DNA from: JAUVYV01 sp964585535
GTDB lineage: Bacteria; Planctomycetota; Phycisphaerae; Sedimentisphaerales; Anaerobacaceae
NCBI GenBank assembly: GCA_964585535.1
Contig: CAZPDW010000030.1
Span: forward strand, 1 to 17,722
Direction of reading: 5' to 3'
DNA length: 17,722 nt
Below the pieces are notes generated by a model. It made no database searches. It saw only the letters and a list, made by a program, of their open reading frames with translations, and was not told the DNA's origin. The position numbers were made by a program, and so were the translations under genes. Shown in pieces: positions 1 to 6,564 of the stretch (position 1 is its first letter; every line of letters starts with the position of its first letter).

Positions 1-505
1 CAATCTTGTACCAGATGATAGGAGCAAGGTTGTCATAACCTATCTTTCTGCAATGTTCCTGAATGGAAGCATGTAACGGTACAACGGTATGCCTTCCATT
101 GTTCTTCCTGCGGGATAAGCACACATCACCAACCACACAAACTAACCTGCCACCGGGAACCAATGCCCGGTAACAGTGTTTCCAAACCTTGTCCAGTTCC
201 TTCAGGAAGCGTTCATAATTTTCAACTTCACCTAATTGGTTTTCGTTATCCCTGTATTTTTTCAAAGTCCAGTACGGGGGGGATGTAAGTATAAGGTGAA
301 CAGATTCATCATCGATGAATGATAAACTACGGGCATCAGCTTGATACAGATTATGAGCCGTAGGTATCTGTTGGACTGCTGACTCAATTTGTTTTACTAA
401 CTTTTTATCTTTAGCAATACGGGGAATATCTGTTTGAGGATTTTCTAAAGCCGATACTGCTTGTGGCAGATAATCAATACAATCTTTGATTATGGTCGTC
501 AACAT
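1..505 (-). CDS. DNA methyltransferase, beta-class TSPPYW type, N-terminal part (C-terminus off left edge)
   Basis: Reading the minus strand from the ATG at 505-503 gives 168 codons with no stop before the window edge. The product should transfer a methyl group from S-adenosylmethionine to an exocyclic amino group in DNA. The key motif is TSPPYW at residues 74-79, preceded by 'YQADARSL' (54-61) and 'SVHLIL' (68-73) and followed by 'ALVPGGRLVCVVGD' (114-127), a typical neighbour of the catalytic motif. The catalytic motif lies early and no SAM-binding FxGxG precedes it, which fits the beta class, where that motif is C-terminal and would lie outside the window. TSPPY is more often seen in N4-cytosine than N6-adenine enzymes, but the specificity is not proven. 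No in-frame start lies upstream: a TGA occurs at 529-527. The gene is visibly AT-richer than the rest of the window, which suggests acquisition with a restriction-modification or solitary methylase cassette. Confidence 0.88.
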   Translation of the reverse strand, partial: MLTTIIKDCIDYLPQAVSALENPQTDIPRIAKDKKLVKQIESAVQQIPTAHNLYQADARSLSFIDDESVHLILTSPPYWTLKKYRDNENQLGEVENYERFLKELDKVWKHCYRALVPGGRLVCVVGDVCLSRRKNNGRHTVVPLHASIQEHCRKIGYDNLAPIIWYKI

Positions 506-506
506 G

Positions 507-728
507 TCACTTCTTGTCCATATCTTTCATAATTGTATCGTTCTTTTGTTTTAGGCCTAACAATGATTGCACAGTCTGTATAATATGCAAATTGCAGATC
601 GATGTCAATCGCGAATTATCAGCTTTCGGCGTTTCTTTCTGTATAACAAGTTCCCGTTGGTTTTCCCAATTCCACCCATTGCGGCAAAAGCAAAATCCCA
701 TCCAAATTGAACCTCTCGGGTCATTCAT
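507..728 (-). CDS. Small hypothetical ORF directly upstream of the methyltransferase
   Basis: This is a 73-codon ORF (ATG at 728-726, TGA at 509-507) whose stop lies one nucleotide before the methyltransferase ATG, an arrangement that would allow translational coupling. The product starts MNDPRGSIWMGFCFCR and ends IMKDMDKK. It is polar, with no membrane segment, and I recognise no family. It shares the AT-rich composition of the methyltransferase. The reading frame stays open only to 761 (TGA at 764-762), so it could also be the tail of a degraded gene. Methylase cassettes often carry a small regulator in this position, but no helix-turn-helix is obvious. Its status as a real gene rests mainly on position. 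Confidence 0.3.
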   Translation of the reverse strand: MNDPRGSIWMGFCFCRNGWNWENQRELVIQKETPKADNSRLTSICNLHIIQTVQSLLGLKQKNDTIMKDMDKK

Positions 729-739
729 ATTATTATATC

Positions 740-758
740 GCCTGCCTATGCGGCAGGC
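740..758. repeat. Perfect hairpin, 7-bp stem (GCCTGCC / GGCAGGC)
   Basis: GCCTGCC at 740-746 and GGCAGGC at 752-758 are perfect reverse complements around a TATGC loop. It sits at the 5' end of the AT-rich methylase segment. It shares its GCCTGC...GCAGGC core with the hairpin at 1167-1185, so the two may be copies of one palindromic element. No T-run follows on either strand. Confidence 0.7.
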
Positions 759-836
759 AAATCAACTCTCTCGAACTAAGATTACTTCAAGGCAGCCAAT
801 CCTATGCGTTCTGGCGAGGCAACAACAGTTTATTCC

Positions 837-860
837 CCCCGCACTACGCTGAGTGCGGGG
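837..860. repeat. Perfect hairpin, 9-bp stem (CCCCGCACT / AGTGCGGGG)
   Basis: CCCCGCACT at 837-845 and AGTGCGGGG at 852-860 pair perfectly around a 6-nt loop, ACGCTG. Neither flank carries the T-run expected of an intrinsic terminator, so it is better described as a palindromic repeat unit than as a terminator. Confidence 0.75.
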
Positions 861-950
861 TCTGCGCTAGTGCTACGACTTTGCACAAGTTCATCCGGGA
901 AATCCGGGTTATTATTGTTTTATGGTAGAAGGTGGGCGAGGGGGGTTGTG

Positions 951-997
951 GGAAGTAAGAAGTAAGAAGTAAGAAGTAGGAAGTAGGAAGTAGGAAG
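951..997. repeat. Heptamer tandem repeat, about 6.7 copies of (A/G)GAAGTA
   Basis: Six consecutive 7-nt units (GGAAGTA, three AGAAGTA, two GGAAGTA) run from 951 to 992 and are followed by a partial GGAAG. Only the first base of the unit varies. The pattern resembles the short tandemly repeated repetitive (STRR) heptamers known from cyanobacteria and other genomes. Such arrays change copy number by slippage. Confidence 0.93.
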
Positions 998-1015
998 CGT
1001 TCCTCGCGTGTGCAA

Positions 1016-1040
1016 CCCCCGCGCCGCAAGGGCACGGGGG
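1016..1040. repeat. Near-perfect hairpin, 9 of 10 pairs
   Basis: CCCCCGCGCC at 1016-1025 pairs with GGCACGGGGG at 1031-1040 around a GCAAG loop. The only mismatch is C1022 with A1034. The stem is GC-rich without a T-run, so a palindromic repeat is more likely than a terminator. Confidence 0.65.
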
Positions 1041-1093
1041 CTAAACGAGACGGAAACAAGCAAAGCTTGCGGATTAATTTATTGTGGATTCGC

Positions 1094-1125
1094 GCTGCCT
1101 TGGGGGCAAGCTGCCTTGGGGACAA
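1094..1125. repeat. 16-bp direct tandem duplication
   Basis: GCTGCCTTGGGGGCAA (1094-1109) is followed immediately by GCTGCCTTGGGGACAA (1110-1125). The copies differ at one base, G versus A at unit position 13. It looks like a recent slippage or duplication product in non-coding DNA. Confidence 0.85.
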
Positions 1126-1166
1126 ATGCGCTGCGAGATGGCCATGATACAAACGGGCTAAATAAG

Positions 1167-1185
1167 TCGCCTGCGGGGCAGGCGA
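1167..1185 (-). terminator. Perfect 8-bp hairpin downstream of polA; possible terminator
   Basis: TCGCCTGC (1167-1174) and GCAGGCGA (1178-1185) pair perfectly around a 3-nt loop. On the minus strand it lies about 50 nt past the polA stop and is followed by CTTATTTAG, a short T-rich tail, so it could end the glycosyltransferase-polA transcript. It shares its core with the hairpin at 740-758, so it may equally be a dispersed palindromic repeat that happens to lie here. Confidence 0.4.
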
Positions 1186-1234
1186 GGGCAAGCCGCTTTC
1201 TCCACGGCCTATCAGCCAGCAGGAAGGGATTGGG

Positions 1235-3967
1235 TTATTTGCCGCTTAGCCAGGATGGGCCGTGGGAGATATCGACTTTGAGAGGGACGTCGAGGGCGAT
1301 GGCGGTAGTCATATCTTCGGCGAGCCATTTGGCGTGCTCCTCGGCCTCGTCGGCGGGCAGCTCGAAGACAAGCTCGTCGTGCACCTGCAGAATCATTTTG
1401 ACCGGCAGCGTCCCGGCTTCGATTTTTCGCTGGATATTAATCATTGCGACCTTAATCAAATCGGCAGCCGAACCCTGGATAACCGTGTTGATGGCCAGAC
1501 GCCTCGCCTGGCTGCGCTTGTTGGCGTTTTGGGAGCTGAGGTTGGGAATTTTCCGGCGACGGTGCAGAATCGTCTCGGCGTAGCCGCTGCGCTTCACGTC
1601 CTCCACAACGCCGTCCATAAACTTGCCGATGGATGCGTATCGCGCAAAATAGTCCTCGATAAACTTCTTTGCCTCCGCCCGGCCGATTCCGATTGAACGC
1701 GACAGGCCGAACGCGCCCTGGCCGTAGATAATCCCGAAGTTGACCGCCTTGCACCGCGAACGCATTTCCTTCGTCACCTCATCGATGCCGACGCCGAATA
1801 TCTGCGACGCCACAAAGCGGTGAATGTCCCTGTCCTCGGCGAAGGCCTGCAGCAGCGCCTTGTCCTGCGAAAAGTGCGCAAGCAGACGAAGTTCAATCTG
1901 CGAGTAGTCGGCGCTCAGGATACAGTCGCCTTTCCTGCCGGGTATAAACGCCGAGCGAATCCTGGCGCCGATTTCGGTTCGGATGGGTATGTTCTGAAGG
2001 TTGGGCGAGCTGGAGCTCAGCCGCCCCGTTGCCGTGATTGTCTGGTTAAACGAGGCGTGTACCCGCCCCGTCTGAGGATTGATTAGCAAGCCAAGCTTAT
2101 CGACGTAAGTATTGCGCAGCTTGCTCAGCGTGCGATACTCTAAAATCAGCCCGACGACAGGGTGTTCGTCGGCCAACTGTTCGAGAACGCCGGCGTCCGT
2201 GCTTCGGCCCGTCTTGCCGAGCCGAATCGTCTCAAGACCCAACCGGTCGAAAAGTATTTCGGCAAGCTGCTTCGGCGAGTCGATATTGAACACAGAGCCG
2301 GCAAGCTCGTAGATTCGGTCAACGAGCTCACTGATGTCCTCGGCGAGCCGGCCGGACATCTCCCTCAACAGAGCGACGTCGAGCGAGACGCCGTTGTATT
2401 CCATCTCGGCCAAAACGCTCACTAACGGCATCTCAACCTCGTCAAACAGCTTCTTGAGCGCCGGCTCTTTCTCTAAACGGCCCCTGAGATAGTAATACAG
2501 TCGCAGCGTAACGTCGGCATCCTCGCCCGAATACTCACATGCCGCCGCCGTATCGACCATATCGAACAAAAGCTGGTTTTTGCCCCTGCCGATAAGGGCG
2601 CGTATCGGAATCGGCTCGTAGTTTAAGAAATCCAGAGCCATATTGTCCATCGAATGGCTTCGCCGCGATGCGTCCAGGCAGTACGAGGCCACCATCGTGT
2701 CAAAACAAACGCCTGCAAGAGGCAGCTTGGCCTTTTTCAGGACAAGCATATCGTACTTGATATTCTGCCCCACCTTTTTGACCTTTTCATCGGCCAGCAC
2801 GGGCACAAGCCCGGCCCGAATCGCAGACAGCCGAAGGTGTCTTGTCCCCATCGGCGCTCTGACGGGCAGATAGTAGCCGGTATGCTCCCGCCACGAGAAG
2901 CTCAGGCCGACCAGCTCGGCCCACATCGCCGCAATCGACGTGGTCTCCGTATCGACGGCAAACAGCCGCTGTTTTTTCAGCTCGCCGAGAAAGGTCTCGA
3001 ACTTCTCAGGCGTGTCTATCAACTGATAATCGTGTTCGACGGTCTTGACAGATTCGGGTTCGCCGGCGTTTGTGCTTTCTCCGGCGCCGGCCCCCTGCAC
3101 GTGTGATGCGCCGAGCTGAGCGAGCAGCCGGCTGAAGCCAAGCTCGTCGAAGATTGCCGCCACCACCGTCTTGTCGAAATCCCTGACCCTGAACTTCTCG
3201 TAATTAATCTCAACCGGAACGCTGCAGTCGATTGTCACAAGCTTTTTGCTCTGGTAAGCAAGCTTTTTTGACTTTCGCAAACTCTCGCCCCGCTTGCCCT
3301 TTACTTCGTCCGCGTGCTCGTAGAGGTCGTCGATTGAGCCGTATTTTTGAATCCATTCCAGCGCGGTTTTAGGCCCGACGTCCGGCACGCCCGGCACATT
3401 GTCGGAGACATCGCCCTGCAGCGCCAGAACGTCAAGGAACTGCGCTGGGGTCATCTTCATCTCTTCTGCCATCCTCTCGACACCGAACTCCCTGCCCGTC
3501 TTTATATCGAAGGCCCGCACGTGCTCGTCCAGAAGCTGCAGCACATCCTTGTCCTTCGTGCAGATAAATACGTCAATCCCCTTCGCCGAGGCATTTTTCG
3601 CTACCGTGCCGATTATGTCGTCCGCCTCGTAGCCGTCGATGCGAAGCGCCGGTATCTCCATAGCCCTGAGAATCTGTTCGATTCTGTCAATCTGACGAGG
3701 CATATCGTCGGGCATAGCCGGCCGCTGCGCCTTGTAGGCGGGGTAGATTTTACTCCTGAACGTCGGCGTCTTGCTGTCCATTGCAACGACAAGCATATCC
3801 GGCTTTCGAGACTTTATCAGCCCGAGCAGCGTATTAGTAAAGATATATGTTGCCTGGGTGGGCTCGCCGGCGGGGCTGGTCAGTTTTTGCCGCATCGGTG
3901 CAAAGTAGGCGGCGTATATGTACGCATGGCCGTCGATGATGTAGAGCGTTTTCGCTTCTTTCGGCAT
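1235..3967 (-). CDS. polA: DNA polymerase I
   Basis: This repair and Okazaki-fragment polymerase fills gaps and removes RNA primers. The product is 910 aa from the ATG at 3967-3965 (MPKEAKTLYIIDGHAY). A TTG 12 codons upstream would also open the frame but is less likely, because the family normally begins just before the 'LYIIDG' strand. Three domains are complete. The 5' nuclease (about 1-290) has GYEADDIIGT, TKDKD and GDVSDNVPG. The 3'-5' proofreading domain (about 320-500) keeps DTET (339-342), NIKYD (402-406) and Y479/D483. The polymerase domain has motif A DYSQIELR (from 687), motif B with K740 and NFG (743-745), and motif C HDE (863-865). The length is close to that of E. coli Pol I (928 aa). 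It lies 64 nt downstream of the GT2 gene on the same strand and probably shares its transcript. I see no strong Shine-Dalgarno sequence before the ATG. Confidence 0.97.
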   Translation of the reverse strand: MPKEAKTLYIIDGHAYIYAAYFAPMRQKLTSPAGEPTQATYIFTNTLLGLIKSRKPDMLVVAMDSKTPTFRSKIYPAYKAQRPAMPDDMPRQIDRIEQILRAMEIPALRIDGYEADDIIGTVAKNASAKGIDVFICTKDKDVLQLLDEHVRAFDIKTGREFGVERMAEEMKMTPAQFLDVLALQGDVSDNVPGVPDVGPKTALEWIQKYGSIDDLYEHADEVKGKRGESLRKSKKLAYQSKKLVTIDCSVPVEINYEKFRVRDFDKTVVAAIFDELGFSRLLAQLGASHVQGAGAGESTNAGEPESVKTVEHDYQLIDTPEKFETFLGELKKQRLFAVDTETTSIAAMWAELVGLSFSWREHTGYYLPVRAPMGTRHLRLSAIRAGLVPVLADEKVKKVGQNIKYDMLVLKKAKLPLAGVCFDTMVASYCLDASRRSHSMDNMALDFLNYEPIPIRALIGRGKNQLLFDMVDTAAACEYSGEDADVTLRLYYYLRGRLEKEPALKKLFDEVEMPLVSVLAEMEYNGVSLDVALLREMSGRLAEDISELVDRIYELAGSVFNIDSPKQLAEILFDRLGLETIRLGKTGRSTDAGVLEQLADEHPVVGLILEYRTLSKLRNTYVDKLGLLINPQTGRVHASFNQTITATGRLSSSSPNLQNIPIRTEIGARIRSAFIPGRKGDCILSADYSQIELRLLAHFSQDKALLQAFAEDRDIHRFVASQIFGVGIDEVTKEMRSRCKAVNFGIIYGQGAFGLSRSIGIGRAEAKKFIEDYFARYASIGKFMDGVVEDVKRSGYAETILHRRRKIPNLSSQNANKRSQARRLAINTVIQGSAADLIKVAMINIQRKIEAGTLPVKMILQVHDELVFELPADEAEEHAKWLAEDMTTAIALDVPLKVDISHGPSWLSGK

Positions 3968-4031
3968 ACCCGAAATATAGCGGGCACAGGCGCCGGCTGT
4001 CAAGTGAATAGACCGGGGCGCAGGGCCAGGG

Positions 4032-4787
4032 TCATTTGCCTTTGCTCGGGAACAGCCGCGAATTGACCAGTTTCATTTTCGCTAATCGAAATGTCAGACC
4101 CGTGGCGAGGCAGCCGAAGCCGTACCTGACGCTCCGCGAGAAGTTTATAGACGAGGCCTCGGCAAAATACTTTGTCGGGCAGCTTACCTCGGCAATGGTG
4201 CAGCCGAACCACAGTATCTCGCAGAGCATCTGGTTGTCGAACACAAAGTCGTCGGAGTTTATATCCAGCGGAAGCTTTTCCAGAAGCTCTCTCGAAAAGG
4301 CGCGGTAGCCCGTGTGGTATTCGGACAGCTTCGCGCCCGTGAGAACGTTCTCTGCAAGCGTGAGAAATCGGTTCGAGATGTATTTGTAGAGCGGCATATT
4401 TCCCTTCAGGGCATAGCCGCCGAGAATCCTGGAAGCCAGCACGCAGTGGTACAGGCCGTTACCTATCATCGAAGCCATCGCAGGTATGAGCATCGGCGTG
4501 TACTGATAATCAGGATGAACCATAATAATAATGTCGGCGCCGTTGGCAAGGGCCAGCCGGTAGCAGCTCTTCTGGTTTGCGCCGTAACCGAGATTGTCGG
4601 GGTGGGTATGAACGAGCGTTTTGGGTAGAGTTTTTGCGACGGCGGTTGTATTGTCGTGGCTGGCGTCATCGACGATGATGACCAGGTCAACTATTTGCTG
4701 AGCCATCACCTCGTCATAAGTCCTGCGCAGCGTCTTCTCCGCATTGTACGCCGGCATCACAACAACAACTTTCTTGTCACCAAACAT
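4032..4787 (-). CDS. Glycosyltransferase family 2, polyprenyl-phosphate-sugar synthase type
   Basis: A 251-aa soluble GT-A-fold enzyme that most likely moves a sugar from a nucleotide donor onto a lipid phosphate at the inner face of the membrane. The N-terminus has the family strand and loop VVVVMPAYNAEKTL (7-20), then the nucleotide-binding IIVDDASHDNT (37-47) with D40 and D41. HPDYQY (91-96) occupies the place of the DxD-type metal motif, with D93 as the likely ligand. The stretch GNMPLYKYISNR (129-140) and SEYHTGYRAFSR (155-166) followed by NSDDFVFDNQ is characteristic of the DPM1/DPG-synthase-like branch. There is no clear C-terminal membrane helix. It sits between the GT-C gene (80 nt upstream) and polA (64 nt downstream). 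The acceptor lipid and sugar cannot be read from the sequence. Confidence 0.85.
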   Translation of the reverse strand: MFGDKKVVVVMPAYNAEKTLRRTYDEVMAQQIVDLVIIVDDASHDNTTAVAKTLPKTLVHTHPDNLGYGANQKSCYRLALANGADIIIMVHPDYQYTPMLIPAMASMIGNGLYHCVLASRILGGYALKGNMPLYKYISNRFLTLAENVLTGAKLSEYHTGYRAFSRELLEKLPLDINSDDFVFDNQMLCEILWFGCTIAEVSCPTKYFAEASSINFSRSVRYGFGCLATGLTFRLAKMKLVNSRLFPSKGK

Positions 4788-4867
4788 AGCAGCAGATTAT
4801 ACAAAATTCAACCACGCAAACAAGACAAAATACCCGGCCCCCGCCTGCCCGGAGCCCCCGCCGCGCA

Positions 4868-6499
4868 TCACGGTCTCTTGCGCCGAACGACCTCGATAAT
4901 GCTCTTGGACCTCGGACGGTAGCCGGCCAGGGCCTTGCCCCAGACGTACTCGGTCTTTTTCATCGAGTAAATATCAACCGGACCGGCTGCTTCGTAATTT
5001 TCCTTAATATAGCCGTCGAGCCACCTGACCAAAAACTTGTGCGAATCCGACCTGATATGCCACGAGCTGGAAATCGCCTGATTTACCACAACGAGAAACT
5101 CAGGCCGATTCGCCTCGATTTGCTCTACCATCTCCCGCTGCATCTGCAGCGCATACTCATTCGCCGCCATCAAATCGTACATATAGATATATCCGGTCGC
5201 CGAACGCCTGTTTGCATAGAAATAGATTTGCGGCTCCGAACCGAGGACGGCGACGCGGTCGCCCGGCTTCGAGTGCTCCTTAATGAACCTGCCTATCTCG
5301 ACCGATTCCGGAAAGGGATTCGCCCCGTAAACCAGACGCGAAACCTCGTTAGCGCTCGAATACAAGAGGTAGTCTCTCTGCTGATAAATCGTGTAACAAA
5401 TCAAAATCATTGCGAATATCGCCGTCGCTGCGACCCTGCCCTTTTTGCCGCGGCCGCTGACGAGCCGGTCCCTGACGGCTGTGAAACCGGCGCCGGCAAA
5501 AATCGCCGCCGCAGGAAGCGCCAGAACAAAGTAGTGCGGCCGAAAGTAAAAACCAAAAGAAACCGCAATTGCCGAAAACAAAAACAGCCCAGTCGCAAAA
5601 AACCAGCCGGCGTAATCCCGATGCCTCACTAAAACAAACAACACGCCCACACAACACAATACCCAAATTAACGCAGACGAACCCAAAACAGGAGTCAGCC
5701 GGGCCTTCAAAATCGCCGGAACCGCAGACAGGGGGACACTGGAAACATAGCTGCCAGCATAGTCGAATGTCCAGAACCAGAACTTCTCGAATACGCCCGC
5801 CCGCCAAAGCAGCAGGCAGGTCAAACCAAAAGGCAGCACCGCACCGGCCGCATAGGTTAGCAGTGAAACCACAAGCCCGCCCGCATTAAACGGTTTTCGG
5901 CGAACTTCCAAATATACGATATAAACGGCTCCGAATAAGATAAATGCAATGCCGTGTTGTTTTATAACGAAGCCCAATCCCAACAGCAGCGCCGCCGAAA
6001 ACAACATCAGCCGCCCCCGACGCTCCATTGCCTTCAGCAGCAACAACAGCCCCCCGACGGCCGGCAGAATGAGAAATTGTTCGGCATTTGCGCTCAGTCC
6101 CTGCACGTGCTCACCCAGCGACAGCAGACCGAACGCCCCTGCCCCGGCCAGGCCCGCAGCCGCACCAAAGAGCTTCCTGCCCAAGAGAAAGGTTACGATA
6201 ATCGTCGCCGCATTCACCAGAACCAGGCCGAAGTGAATAGCCGCCGGCGTCTGGCCGAACAACGCAAGAACCGCTGCATACACCGCATAAATACCCGGCA
6301 GCTTCATATTGTAAGCCAGCTTGTAGGGTGCAACGCCCTGCAGCAGCAACTGGCCCGCATACGCATACTCGCCCTCATCCCTCTCTAAAGGCACATCCAG
6401 CAGCCGGATGCGAACCACTGAAACAAGCAAAACAACCACCCCCAGAGCAAGCCACACCCACCAATTACTCCCTGTTAGCGGCTTTCTTTCTGCAGCCAT
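4868..6499 (-). CDS. Membrane glycosyltransferase, GT-C fold (PMT/ArnT-like, GT39/GT83-type)
   Basis: A 543-aa polytopic membrane protein. After a first helix at about 12-29 it carries the acidic loop LERDEGEYAYAGQLLLQG (38-55) and NMKLPG (64-69), which are the hallmarks of the PMT_2/ArnT family. These enzymes use a polyprenyl-phosphate sugar to glycosylate a protein or lipid on the outer face of the membrane. Many hydrophobic helices follow up to about residue 370. The C-terminal part is soluble, includes KPGDRVAVLGSEPQIYFYANR, and is probably extracytoplasmic. The ATG at 6499-6497 was chosen because it just precedes helix 1. It is probably the first gene of the unit that continues with the GT2 and polA, and the GT2 is a plausible source of its donor. 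The substrate is unknown. Confidence 0.82.
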   Translation of the reverse strand: MAAERKPLTGSNWWVWLALGVVVLLVSVVRIRLLDVPLERDEGEYAYAGQLLLQGVAPYKLAYNMKLPGIYAVYAAVLALFGQTPAAIHFGLVLVNAATIIVTFLLGRKLFGAAAGLAGAGAFGLLSLGEHVQGLSANAEQFLILPAVGGLLLLLKAMERRGRLMLFSAALLLGLGFVIKQHGIAFILFGAVYIVYLEVRRKPFNAGGLVVSLLTYAAGAVLPFGLTCLLLWRAGVFEKFWFWTFDYAGSYVSSVPLSAVPAILKARLTPVLGSSALIWVLCCVGVLFVLVRHRDYAGWFFATGLFLFSAIAVSFGFYFRPHYFVLALPAAAIFAGAGFTAVRDRLVSGRGKKGRVAATAIFAMILICYTIYQQRDYLLYSSANEVSRLVYGANPFPESVEIGRFIKEHSKPGDRVAVLGSEPQIYFYANRRSATGYIYMYDLMAANEYALQMQREMVEQIEANRPEFLVVVNQAISSSWHIRSDSHKFLVRWLDGYIKENYEAAGPVDIYSMKKTEYVWGKALAGYRPRSKSIIEVVRRKRP

Positions 6500-6515
6500 T
6501 GTTCGCCCGCAACCG

Positions 6516-6543
6516 AAGATAAAAATTGAATAATCTCAACCAA
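6516..6543 (-). promoter_or_regulatory. Candidate promoter for the glycosyltransferase-polA unit
   Basis: On the minus strand, TTGGTT (6543-6538) and TATCTT (6521-6516) are separated by 16 nt. This places a start site near 6509, just before the GT-C start codon. It matches 4 of 6 bases at the -35 and 4 of 6 at the -10, and the region is AT-rich. This is a consensus match only. Confidence 0.35.
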
Positions 6544-6564
6544 TATCCTATGATATGATAAGCT

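Larger units (their letters stand above)
762..1234. other. Non-coding, repeat-rich spacer between the methylase segment and polA
   Basis: About 470 bp hold no ORF with protein-like composition. The frames that stay open here read straight through tandem repeats and hairpins, giving low-complexity translations such as LLPTSYFLLLTSYF. The stretch contains hairpins at 837-860, 1016-1040, 1057-1069 (CAAGC-AAA-GCTTG) and 1167-1185, a heptamer array at 951-997 and a 16-bp tandem duplication at 1094-1125. It also marks the change from AT-rich sequence on the left to GC-rich sequence on the right. Confidence 0.6.

Noticed and set aside
844..1191. 115-codon minus-strand frame between the methylase segment and polA
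   Set aside because: It translates the heptamer array and hairpins into low-complexity sequence (LLPTSYFLLLTSYF), has no family features and no ribosome binding site.
3968..4003. Upstream TTG start extending polA by 12 codons
   Set aside because: The family normally starts just before the LYIIDG strand, which the ATG at 3967 provides. The extension has no supporting motif.
3347..4066. 239-codon plus-strand frame opposite polA
   Set aside because: It is antisense to the conserved 5' nuclease domain of polA and has unnatural composition.
4830..4865. GC-rich GCCCCCGCC motifs between the GT-C and GT2 genes, considered as a terminator
   Set aside because: The two copies are direct, not inverted, and form no convincing stem with a T-run.
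5039..5632. 197-codon plus-strand frame opposite the GT-C gene
   Set aside because: Arg/Pro-rich shadow of a membrane protein gene, with no domain or start signal.
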